Part shown: positions 1 through 8,050 of the stretch, one piece after another
Numbering within the stretch: the first letter of the stretch is position 1
Layout of the letters: every line of letters starts with the position of its first letter
NCBI GenBank assembly: GCA_964058845.1
Contig: CAXKVR010000930.1
Location: 1-11,405, forward strand
Length of the DNA: 11,405 bases
Source: Carex sylvatica
Lineage: Eukaryota > Streptophyta > Magnoliopsida > Poales > Cyperaceae
Direction: 5' to 3'
The notes under the pieces: generated by a model
What the model saw: only the letters and a program-made list of their open reading frames with translations
What the model was told of the DNA's origin: nothing
Database searches by the model: none
Program-made: the position numbers and the translations under genes

Positions 1-1
1 G

Positions 2-1744
2 GGTAGCCCAGCAGTGTTGGTTAAAGTGGATTTTGCTAAGGCCTTTGATTCTATTGAGTGGCCTTTCTTAATTCAAGTATTGGAAGCACGGGGGTTTTCT
101 CAAAGATGGATCTGTTGGCTCAAACAAATACTCAATTCGGCATCCTCTAGAGTGGTGATTAATAGGGACATGTCAACTTTTTTCAAACACCGTAGGGGCC
201 TAAGGCAAGGGGATCCACTATCCCCTTTGCTCTTTGATCTTGCGGTTGACGTATTGCAAAGAATGGTGGGGGTGGCAAATACAATTTTATCGACACATAT
301 TTAACCAAGAATTCCCGAGTCCATTATAGCAATGCAATACGCCGATGACACTGCTTTCATTGCTAATGCGGAGGTGAGCACCATCATAACCTGGAAAATA
401 ATGCTGAGATTATTTACAAAAATGTCGGGTTTAAAAATAAACTTTGCAAAAAGTTCATTTGTACCCTTCAATTTGGATGAAGAAAATGTGTGTCTCATGA
501 AAGAATTATTGGGTTGCTCTCTGTCTTCACTACCAATGGACTATCTTGGAATGCCTCTAACGGTTCAGAGACCGACTAGACAGTGTTACTTCCCTTTGAT
601 TGAAAAAATCGAAAAAAGATTGGAAGGTTGGAAGGGAAAGCTGATATTGAGGGGGGGTCGGTTGCAACTAATCAACGCGGTTATGTCCTCAATGCCTATA
701 TATTTCATGGCATGTTTTCGACTGCCAAAATGGGTTATTAACCGAATTGATAAGATTATGAGAGATTTCTTATGGAAAAGAAACGAAGGGCCATCGCAAG
801 GAGTTCACCTCATTAATTGGGTTGCAATATGCCTCCCAAAAATATGGCGCGGGTTGGGTATACCGGATCTAGAGATAAGAAATGTTGCACTACTGTTGAG
901 ATGGTGGTGGTGACAGACGGTGGACATAGACTCCTTATGGGCAATTGTTGTGAGGAGAATAAGATGGATAGGGATGTACGTCAACGGCCCGGCTATCTGG
1001 GCTATAACGGGTTCCTTTTTTTGGAATCAATTAATTAAAATCCATGCTCTCTTCCAGCAATCGACAACCTGGGACATAGGTAGCAGGATGGGGATATCCT
1101 ACTGGTACGATTCATGGTCGGCAGAACAGGAGGCAAAGCTGGGGCCGAGACAAGAAAGACCAGCACAGCCGCATGTATCTTTGGCGGATGCACACTCTAT
1201 AGCGCAGGTATTTGCCCCGGAAAATGAGGGTTTGAGGGATCTCAACCTGAAGGAAGAGGAGGAGGATCGGGTATTATGGAAGTGGGAAGGAACAGGGGCA
1301 TATTCGGCTAAATCAATTTATAAGATTTTAATTGGTGTTGGTAAAATAAATTGGCCCTTTATGGAGGTTTGAAAGTCTAAGCTACCACCAACCGTTAAGG
1401 TTTTTGCTATCATGATGTTAAGAGATAAACTCCTTACACATGAAGTAATGGAAAAAAGAAACATGCACTGTGACCCGCAATGTGTTATGTGTAATAACTG
1501 CCCCTGCGAATCTGTTTTACACCTGCTTTTTCTTTGCCCTTATGCTACACATGTATCGTACCTAGTATCTGACAAGTGGGGGTATAGGCTTATGCGACCA
1601 CAGGGAACGATATGAGAAATTTGGCAAACCTCAAGGTGTATGCGGGGTCGCAGGAAGAAGAGAGAATGGGTGGTTCATTTTGTAGTTACCTTACGGACAC
1701 TGTGGAAGCATAGAAAATTCGTTACAAGTTTCTTTGAATTTTAG
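2..1744 (+). pseudogene. L1-type LINE ORF2, 3' part (reverse transcriptase + zf-RVT), broken
   Basis: This is the C-terminal half of a plant non-LTR retrotransposon ORF2, which copies element RNA into DNA at the target site. The window opens inside the reverse transcriptase, so the endonuclease and RT fingers are outside it. In one frame I see the palm motif FAKAFDS (about 32-52), GLRQGDPLSP (about 197-226) and the catalytic YADD (338-349). The thumb follows with DYLGMPL. Further on are the zf-RVT lead-in KLPPTVKVF (about 1379) and a Cys/His cluster, CVMC...H...C (about 1481-1537). The frame never shifts but is cut by stops at 302 (TAA), 911 (TGA), 1370 (TGA) and 1613 (TGA); it ends at TAG 1742-1744. 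The 1370 stop sits where relatives have Trp before KSKLPP. No RNase H domain, poly-A tail or target duplication is visible, so the 3' boundary is uncertain. Family assignment is secure; the element is inactive. Confidence 0.9.
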
Positions 1745-2040
1745 AAAGAGAAGAAATTGATTTAATTAGATTTGTGTGAATAAATAAATAATTAAATTCT
1801 AATTAAGCATATAATTATACAAAATTATTCATACAAATAAATTATAGAAATTATAAAACTCGTTAATTTAGGAAATTTAGAGATTTAATCGAATATATAT
1901 AATTATATAAATTGATATCGAATTATTCGGATCCTAAATTAAAATATAAACATTCGAACTATTCGTACGAATTTGATTATAGAATTTTACGAAACATCGG
2001 TTCAAATTTTATAAAGAAAACTTATGACAATTTAGGATTA
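1745..2040. other. AT-rich spacer downstream of the LINE, no gene
   Basis: Very AT-rich sequence with no coding signal. A weak inverted repeat is present: TTTGTGTGAATAA near 1771 faces TTATTCATACAAA near 1825, with one mismatch. This could be a decayed small element or chance in AT-rich DNA. The region may include the LINE 3' UTR. Confidence 0.5.
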
Positions 2041-2069
2041 CTAGTCAAGTGCCCGTGCGTTGCAACGGG
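2041..2069 (-). mobile_element. possible Helitron 3' terminus (hairpin + CTAG)
   Basis: Read on the minus strand, a GC-rich hairpin (arms CCCG and CGGG plus an inner GCA/TGC, at 2052-2069) is followed seven bases later by CTAG and then a host T. Helitrons end in a short hairpin, then CTRR, inserted between A and T, so this fits. The plus strand shows A at 2040 next to CTAG, as expected. The matching 5' TC end would lie to the right. TCTCTATATG on the minus strand near 3376-3385 looks similar, but the base before it is C, not A. Only the 3' end is supported. Confidence 0.35.
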
Positions 2070-2175
2070 ATCAAAATATTATTTTGGTACGAAGACGGTG
2101 GAGGGTGGGTGTGTATCTTCTCAGATATCTCAACTTTTGCGTGACCGACGTGTTCGGTGTCTAGTGTGGAAAAAA

Positions 2176-2388
2176 CGTGCCGTGCCGTGACTAACACACT
2201 GTGACTTTGGTCACGTGTCGTGTCGTGACTAAGTTAATTTTTCACGTGCCGTGCCGTGACTAAAATTATGAGGGGTGGTCACGGCACGCGAATGGTCACG
2301 GCACGCGAGTCACGCCGTGACTCGCGTGCTGTGACCAAGTCGTGCCGTGACCAAGTCGTGCCGTGACCAAATCGTGCCGTGCCGTGCC
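2176..2388. repeat. CGTGC/GCACG pentamer repeat cluster A
   Basis: Irregular tandem repeats of a CGTGC core, often extended as CGTGCCGTGACCAA. The first part is in plus orientation, the middle (about 2277-2314) is inverted (GGTCACGGCACGCG), and the rest returns to plus orientation with three CGTGCCGTGACCAA-type units in a row. The cluster is GC-rich inside an AT-rich setting. No gene is credible here. Confidence 0.85.
2294..2336. repeat. 43-bp near-perfect palindrome
   Basis: Two 21-bp arms (2294-2314 and 2316-2336) are reverse complements with one mismatch, around a single central C at 2315. The arms begin GGTCACGGCACG and end CGTGCTGTGACC. The palindrome forms the switch point between inverted and direct orientation in cluster A. 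It could extrude as a cruciform or fold as RNA; no function is known. Confidence 0.85.
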
Positions 2389-2471
2389 AATCCCGTATCT
2401 AAAAAGAGAAGAGCATCGGAATATAACTAACATTTATCTAAAAATAGTAATATATAGCTAATCCCGTATCT

Positions 2472-2680
2472 TCCGTGTCTCCCGTTCCGTGTCGTGCCGT
2501 GTTTCGTGCCGTGCCGTGCCGTGTTCCGTGTCGTTCCGTGACGAAGGTAATCTCTGTGCCGTGCCGTATCTTCTTTGCTAACAATTGGTCACGGCACGCG
2601 AATGGTCACGGCACGGGACACGTGAGGCACGGCACGTATCTGACACCTGTGCCGTGCCGTGCCGTACCATTCCGTGACGG
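2472..2680. repeat. CGTGC/GCACG pentamer repeat cluster B
   Basis: A second cluster of the same family, again changing from plus orientation (CGTGCCGTGCCGTGCC) to inverted (about 2586-2635) and back. A 30-bp block at 2586-2615 is identical to 2276-2305 in cluster A. AATCCCGTATCT precedes this cluster (2460-2471) and also closes cluster A (2389-2400), so the two clusters look like copies of one larger unit. A 13-bp hairpin CGGAGC/GCTCCG (2678-2690) follows. Confidence 0.85.
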
Positions 2681-2729
2681 AGCCGCTCCGATGTGCCATT
2701 TTTCTCACTCTACCGGTGCCTATTCGGGG

Positions 2730-2946
2730 AGTCCACATCGTTTGCATTAACGCAAAAGAGAATCTTTTGAGTTAATAGATATGGACCGTCCGATTATAAA
2801 CGGAGCCCATTCGGCTCCCGTCTAAACCATAGGGGATCTTCAATATTAGTGTAGATTTAATTTATACGAATCTTAAAGCTGATCGAACGATATATATGTA
2901 TTAACTCAAAATTTTTCTTTTTGCGTTAATGCAGAGGATACGGATT
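2730..2946. mobile_element. small inverted-repeat element (MITE-like)
   Basis: Left and right ends are inverted repeats of about 70 bp. The best block is GCATTAACGCAAAA (2744-2757), mirrored by TTTTGCGTTAATGC (2919-2932). Further in, TTTTGAGTTAATA pairs with TATTAACTCAAAA. Weaker similarity runs outward to about 2730 and 2946. The short unmatched middle (about 2800-2878) encodes nothing. This is the layout of a non-autonomous DNA element with long terminal repeats. I found no clear target-site duplication, so superfamily and exact ends are unknown. Confidence 0.65.
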
Positions 2947-3124
2947 GGGGTAGCGCATGGGCCCATTATTTCAATTTTTCAAAAAGTCAACAAAATTTGA
3001 GATATCTCAGAAAATATGAATGCGTTAATACAGAGGATACGGATTCCTATTGGTGGTAGTGCAGGGCCCATTATTTTAATTTTTCAAAAAGTCAGCAAAA
3101 TTTGAGATATCTCAGAGGATATGA
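2922..3124. repeat. tandem duplication, about 99-bp unit, two copies
   Basis: Copies at 2922-3020 and 3021-3124 share TGCGTTAAT(G/A)CAGAGG, ATACGGATT, GGGCCCATTATTT, TTTTTCAAAAAGTCA and TTTGAGATATCTCAGA in order. The second copy carries about five extra bases after ATACGGATT. The first copy begins inside the right end of the inverted-repeat element just upstream. Confidence 0.85.
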
Positions 3125-3146
3125 ATTCGCGGAGGAGACAGCGGGT

Positions 3147-3186
3147 GAAAAAGTAAAACGCGTGGAGAAAAAGTAAAATGCGTGGA
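3147..3186. repeat. 20-bp tandem repeat, two copies
   Basis: Two adjacent copies (3147-3166 and 3167-3186) of a unit that begins GAAAAAGTAAAA and ends GCGTGGA, differing at one base. Confidence 0.8.
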
Positions 3187-3474
3187 AAATTATGTTAAAT
3201 TATTATGTGATTTTTTATGTGATGGATATATTTTTAATTAAATTTAGATTTCTACACATTTGACAATGTGAAATAGGTGTATAAAATCAAAATTATTTAT
3301 TAAAGGCTGAGATTGAGATCTGTTTTGATGAGTGGCTGAGATTTATGAAATCAACGGCTCAGATCTTCTCTTGACATATAGAGAGTTGGGTCCCAAAAAA
3401 ATATGCATACTATTTAGTAGGGAGGATAATGTATGTTAACTGTTCAGATGCAATCCGTACAAATATCTATGCCA
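3187..3474. other. AT-rich spacer left of the transposon, no gene
   Basis: No coding signal. The motifs GGCTGAGAT (about 3306 and 3334) and CGGCTCAGATCT (about 3355) recur in both orientations. They may belong to the 5' end of the possible minus-strand Helitron that ends at 2041. Confidence 0.4.
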
Positions 3475-3484
3475 TTTCTTTTAG
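3475..3484. repeat. candidate target-site duplication, left copy
   Basis: TTTCTTTTAG lies just outside the left terminal inverted repeat and recurs exactly at 7380-7389 just outside the right one. Ten bases is close to the nine usual for Mutator-like elements. The motif is T-rich, so chance is possible. Confidence 0.5.
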
Positions 3485-3512
3485 CTCCCCGTTGGATTGA
3501 ATATATTCACAC

Positions 3513-3651
3513 CATATGTACCGAAATTTTTTTAATTGCCACCCTATTAAATCCAAATTAAATCAATATTACCTGGAAAATTCAATTTCAAATTCCATCA
3601 CGAACTCAGACTCAGTCCGCGGACGGATTTGGAATTGGGCCTGCGTACTGG
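3513..3651 (+). repeat. left terminal inverted repeat
   Basis: Reverse complement of 7218-7355. Shared blocks in order are CATATG, CCGAAATTTTTTTA, TTGCCACCCTATTAAATCC, AAATCAATA, AATTTCA, ACTCAGACTCAGTC and AATTGGGCC, then GCGTACTGG. Small indels separate them. Confidence 0.85.
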
Positions 3652-3860
3652 GCCTGCGTACTGGGCCTGCGCACTGATCAGCACGCGTACTGGTTCGACG
3701 GACCGATCCATGCGCGAACTGGGTCGGCACACTGAACCGTTCGCATACCTAGTCGCCGAACGGATCTCGTACGCATATATTCGGGTGCGGACCAAATTTT
3801 TACCACTCTCCGTTTTTTCACCGCCCAGCAGCTTTCTGAAGCGTCCTCTAGTGAAAAAAG
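3636..3860 (+). promoter_or_regulatory. likely promoter and leader exon of the PMD gene, inside the left terminal repeat
   Basis: Three tandem 13-bp units (3637-3675) place TGGGCC at 3636, 3649 and 3662. TGGGCC/T is the plant site II element bound by TCP factors in promoters of growth-related genes. About 110 bp further is an ATATAT stretch (3775-3780) that could be the TATA box. A CT-rich leader follows and ends at AAAAAG/GTATTA (splice donor GT at 3861-3862). The next good acceptor is at 4462-4463, so a leader intron of about 600 bp is inferred. The three motifs are seen; their use as a promoter is inference. Confidence 0.45.
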
Positions 3861-4463
3861 GTATTATTTTTTTTCAATTTAATTTTTGTTATTTAGTTTT
3901 ATAATTATTTAGATAAAATTTATTATTGTTTAGTTAAATTTTTTGTAGTATAATTTAGAATTGTTTAGTTAAATTTTTTTATTCTTTGGTTACTATTTGA
4001 TAGTATAATTTAGAATTGTTTAGTTTAAAAATGTATCAATTTAAATCAATTTGTATAATGTATCAATTTAGACCATTTTATAAAAATTTAAAATTATTTA
4101 TTTAAATGTACCAAATTAGTTTAGAAATGTATCAATTTAGATCAATTTGAAAGATGTACTAAATTAGTTTAGAAATGTACCAATTTAGACCAATTTGTAA
4201 AATGTACGAAATTTGTTTAGAAATGTACCAATTTAGACCATTTAATAAAAGTTTAGAATTGTTTATTTAAATATAGCAAATTAGTTTACAAATGTACTAA
4301 TTTAGATCAATTTGGAAGATTTACCAATTTAGATTTATCCAATTTAGACCAATTATTGTATTTAGGCCAATTTATAATTTATAATTGTTCAATTTATAAT
4401 TTAAAATTTAGAATTGTGAAATATATTACTGATAGAATTAAAAATTGATAAAATTAATTTCAG
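3861..4463 (+). repeat. AT-rich leader intron with 48-bp imperfect tandem repeats
   Basis: Inferred first intron of the PMD gene. From about 4020 to 4345 it holds imperfect repeats built from TTAGAAATGTACCAATTTAG and ACCAATTT. The marker TTAGAAATGT (or a one-base variant) occurs at 4025, 4121, 4169 and 4217, spaced 96, 48 and 48 bp, and a variant recurs at 4286. Upstream, TATAATTTAGAATTGTTTAGTT occurs twice (about 3950 and 4003). Confidence 0.6.
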
Positions 4464-7306
4464 TTTGGCGTCAACCAGTGGTACTAATAAGTATTATCGT
4501 ATGGAACAAGATATACAGTTGGATTTATCACTGGCCCGTACGATATTTTCAAATTTGACGAAAGAGAGTATCAACCCTCTCTGCTGGTATAAATTTGAGG
4601 AGCACAAAATCATAAACGCATATGTAAGCTTAAGTTTTGAGAAATGCAAATAATTGTAATACTCATTTGAACAAAATTAGTAAGTAAGTTGTATGTTTGT
4701 TTGTTTTGAAATTGAATGCAGACTCATACCTTGACGTCGACGCAGAACAATCACATGAGTATCCTGTACGACAAGCGCTACGCTCCCGCGCTAAAGAGGT
4801 TGGGTTTGTGGCATGTCTCGCAACTGACCCCCATTACTGCAGATGTCGCCCTTCTATCTGTGTTGATCGAGAGGTGACGGCCGGAGACACACAAATTCCA
4901 CATACCTATTAGAGAGATTACGGTGTCTCTCCAGGATGTGAGTTGTCTTTGGGGACTGCCTATTACTGGACGGGCTGTGATGGGTGTGGAGTATGGGGAC
5001 TTCACATGGACAGTTGAAGAACTGTTGGGCTCCTCACTAATGAAGGAAAGGAGCCTGAAGAGCTCGAAGGTTCCATCAAAAAATGACATCAGTATCCCTT
5101 ATTTGCGGACGGCATTCAAGTAAGTTATTTTTAACAGTAATTATTTGATTGTATTTTTCATACTCTGTACTATATTAGTTTGTATTTATAGGGGAAAATT
5201 GCAAGAAAATGCACCTCGAGAGATGATAGAAAGGTGGACACGGGCTTACATCATGGAGATGTTCTCATGCTGGTTGTTTTCAGATTCTTCTGGAAACACC
5301 GTTCCTGCTTGTATGCTGGAGTGACTGAGGGACTTGGATGACCCTCCACAGATGAATTGGGGTGCGACGGTCTTAGTATGTCTGTATCGAGGTTTATGCA
5401 CTGCTTGCCGGGTGTAAATTACTTTCTCTTATTATTATTTTAATGAATAAAATATTTTCTCTTATTGTATTAAAAATAACTGCAACTTGTATCAAAATAG
5501 GTCGAAAAACAGATTATATACGGTCCGGTTGCTCTCCTCCAGCACTAGTCGTGGATGAGATTTCCATTTGATCATCTGCAACCACGCATACTGGGTTGGG
5601 CTCCAACCTGGGGTCAATCGGATGGGGAGACCTATCCTGCGTATGCTCAGAGATTCTGCACGAGAAAGACTTTTACTAAGCCTACAGGAGTTCAGTTTTT
5701 TAGAGATCAGTTTGAGCAGATGACTCCAGATCGACATTCGAGTGGAGGCCGTACGATTTTCACGTCAAGGTTTTTGAAGAAGATGAAGAGCCTCACTCCT
5801 TCCTAACAAAACTTCCTGAGATCTGCCATCGCGAGCGACAGTACTGGTTTGCTCAGGTGCGAGTTATTTTTTTAATTTTCTAGTTTACAATTTCATAATC
5901 ATATTGTAGTTTAAAATATTAACTTAGACTATGAAAATATTTGCAGGTATCGCTTGTTTACTACCAGTTTGTTGAGCATTATTACCCGTCCAGAGTATTG
6001 AGACAGTTTGGTATGACTCAGTATTTTCCAGTCCCAGCTCCCATCACAAAGGACACCTGGTATGAGCTTCACAAGGATCTGAACACTACAACGATGAAGG
6101 ATTGGCGGAACGAGCATATTTTGCATGTAGTTCGACTGGAGAATATAAGTCCAGATGACATGATTCATGATATCTATCAGAGTTATGCTTTCGAGGAGTA
6201 CGACCAGCAGTACCGCCATTGATATCAGGAAAATTGTGCATTCACGGTGTACATGTTCGGATAGATCTCAAATATAAATGAGAAGCCGCTTCATATACGA
6301 CGCGATATGACAACTACTCAGTACGGCTTCATCCCTAGTGGTGGTCCGACTGCAACCATGGTAAGTTTTTTTGTTATTATTTTATTAATAACCTACGAGT
6401 ACGGTATTCATCTTTTGATCAAATGGTTTATTCGCAGGTACTCATGAATATCAAACAAGTTCTGAGAAGTGCAAAATATGGGATTACAAGAGGCTGGAAG
6501 ATGCTGGGGAAATACATGTTGTGCTTATCTGCACCCCCGGTGGTCACCGCCGGGTACAAGGACCAGCTAGACAAGATCCTGAGGCTAGCGGATCTTCCAA
6601 GATACGAGGATTTGGACCAAATGGATGATCAAGATTCTGCAGAGCCATTCACCACACCAGAGCCGGATTTTCCAGAGATCTTGTCTGCACCGACGCCTGA
6701 GACAACATTTCAGTAATTTGGAGACGAAGTGGTACGTGTATTTTTTTGATAACATACTTATTATTTAATCAAATTATTCATTTATTAAACTTTTTTTTTC
6801 AGTGTGATATGCCCCGATTTGGTGCGACTCAGCCACCGGAGGAGACACCGCATGATTTTGAGTTCGATGTTAGTTCTCAGTACGGTACGGTATACACTCA
6901 AGATTACTCCTCTTCTCAGTTTTACACACAGGATGTGCCACTGCCAGATGACAGTGCAGCATTGTACCAGACGGACACATATCGACACCCATCTTTTGCA
7001 GAGGAGGCTGTAGCTTCTGTGTTCGGTTCTTCGACTGTTTATGGACCATCTGAGGAGAGTTTGTTTGGGGAGTTACCAGAGAAGACCACACCACAGCCAT
7101 CGCGGCAGTATCAGTCGGCTTTCAGTCAGCATGAGATTAAGGAAGAAGATGAAGAAGAGGAAAATTTGGGGCGCGGTAAGAGACATAAAACCCACAAGAC
7201 GCCATACACACCACCGACCAGTACGCGGGCCCAATTGAAATTCGTGCACAGACTGAGTCTGAGCTCATGGTGGAATCTGAAATTCGATTTTTTTGGGTGG
7301 TATTGA
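4464..7306 (+). pseudogene. plant mobile domain (PMD, aminotransferase-like) protein, multi-exon, broken
   Basis: PMD proteins (MAIN/MAIL family and transposon relatives) are nuclear plant proteins; transposon copies have no known enzyme activity. Exons read by phase: 4464-4623, 4722-5119, 5192-5411, 5501-5856, 5947-6360, 6438-6731, 6803-7306, all with GT-AG introns of 72-98 bp. Hallmarks are RLGLWHVSQL, the RPETHKFHIP box, SLQDVSCLWGLPITGRAV, WGATVLVCLYRGLC, WAPTWGQ, a W-R-P-Y box and LRQFGMTQ. The tail (exon 7) is acidic and rich in Tyr, Gln and Ser, with EEDEEEE then basic GRGKRHKTHK, a likely nuclear signal; its last 30 or so codons lie in the right terminal repeat. Breaks: stops at 4875 (TGA, the Trp of ER-W-RPETH), 5322 (TGA), 5546 (TAG), 6220 (TGA), 6262 (TAG) and 6714 (TAA), plus one lost base near 5737. 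The first in-frame ATG is 4501; the TTG at 4465 may be a lost ATG. Family call is firm; the far C-terminus is less sure. Confidence 0.85.
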
Positions 7307-7355
7307 TTTATTTCGGATTTAATAGGGTGGCAACTAAAAAAATTTCGGCCATATG
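7218..7355 (-). repeat. right terminal inverted repeat
   Basis: Reverse complement of 3513-3651, with the same blocks in mirror order. The last exon of the PMD pseudogene runs into it and stops at 7304-7306. It keeps one GGGCCCA, where the left repeat has a triple TGGGCC array. Confidence 0.85.
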
Positions 7356-7379
7356 TACACATCAATCTATTAATGATTG

Positions 7380-7389
7380 TTTCTTTTAG
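7380..7389. repeat. candidate target-site duplication, right copy
   Basis: TTTCTTTTAG, identical to 3475-3484. It lies 24 bp beyond the last clearly matching base of the right terminal repeat. Confidence 0.5.
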
Positions 7390-8049
7390 AAAATCTCAAT
7401 CGTTCAACCATGCAGCACAAATCTCAAAGCCATGCTACCTTTTAAATTTTGAGAAGAATTTGGATTGAACCAAATTGAAGTGGGATTTCGGGTCCACACG
7501 CACCAGCCCCCACGCTCCCCTCTCATTCTTCTCCTGTTCGCACAAGGAGATGCCTCAAACCCTCCCTTTCTTCTGTCCTTGCCTTGTGCACCCCACATCG
7601 CAGTCCCCTCTCTTTCTCTCTGCCCCGGAGAAGGAAACGAAAAATAGGAGAAAAGCCCGCCTCCTGACTCTATGGTCTCATTTTTCTCTGATGTTTAAAC
7701 TGGTTCTATCCCATCGCGAAGACTTGGTCGCGTTTTGATGCGCGAATTTCGCACCTGCTCAGTACGGCTGTGATTTTGTGAGATTTCTCTCTCCCGGGTT
7801 ATATAACCCCTCCCTCTTGATTCATTTTTGGTTGTTGTCTCTCTATTTTCTCTCATGTGTTGAGAAGTTTTCCCCCTCTCTCTATTTTCCTCTAAGTGCT
7901 AATTACCCGCAATCTTGAGAAATTCGGTGCATATTGTGTCTCTTGGCTGTGCTGTGATGCTGGCTGATTTTATACAGTCGTGAGGCGAGGCCTTGCCTTG
8001 GAACCGGCTGTCTTTCCCTTCCTCTTTGCGCATTGCTAAACCCAAAATC
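7390..8049 (+). promoter_or_regulatory. CT-rich promoter-like region with TATA box, no recognised coding sequence
   Basis: Base composition changes sharply to GC- and CT-rich (about 7490-7640). TTATATAA at 7799-7806 is a strong plant TATA match, followed about 30 bp later by TCTCTCTATTTTCTCTC, which looks like a pyrimidine-rich start and leader. Several ORFs cross the region, but none resembles a known protein and no long frame follows the TATA box. It may be the 5' end of a gene whose body is lost, of a non-coding transcript, or a captured promoter. The call rests on motifs only. Confidence 0.4.
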
Positions 8050-8050
8050 T

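Larger units (their letters stand above)
3485..7379. mobile_element. Mutator-like (MULE-type) DNA transposon carrying a plant mobile domain gene
   Basis: About 3.9 kb bounded by long terminal inverted repeats (3513-3651 and 7218-7355, roughly 80% identical by eye) and a candidate 10-bp target duplication. Long repeats plus a 9-10 bp duplication are typical of Mutator-like elements; I infer that class from structure alone. There is no transposase reading frame. The only gene is a decayed plant mobile domain gene filling the interior, so the element is non-autonomous. The outermost 25-30 bp on each side match poorly between the ends, so the exact termini could be off by tens of bases. The insertion lies just upstream of a promoter-like region, a preference known for MULEs. 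Confidence 0.7.

Noticed and set aside
2475..2750. 91-residue open frame rich in VPCR repeats
   Set aside because: It is a translation of the CGTGC pentamer array, with no start context and no protein-like composition.
3598..3904. Overlapping open frames on both strands in the left terminal repeat
   Set aside because: They cross the terminal repeat, the site II motifs and the likely leader exon. The composition is not protein-like and there is no recognisable domain.
4697..4912. 71-residue open frame within PMD exon 2
   Set aside because: It is the wrong frame. The frame that reads RLGLWHVSQL and RPETHKFHIP matches the family and joins both neighbouring exons in phase.
4875..6264. TGA and TAG read as amino acids (code change or selenocysteine) in the PMD gene
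   Set aside because: Two different stop codons are involved, normal TGG codons remain in many other positions, a frameshift is also present, and plant nuclear genes use the standard code without selenocysteine. Decay explains it.
6785..7365. Several minus-strand and shifted frames across PMD exon 7
   Set aside because: They are shadows of the plus-strand exon, which continues the phase of exon 6 and has the acidic-then-basic tail.
7404..7738. Open frames of 60-87 residues in the CT-rich block
   Set aside because: They arise from a low-stop CT-rich composition; three overlapping frames on both strands are equally open and none has a known domain.
7640..8040. snoRNA or tRNA gene in the GC-richer block
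   Set aside because: TGATG and CTGA pieces exist but are not spaced as C and D boxes with terminal stems, and no tRNA T-loop with a fitting acceptor stem was found.
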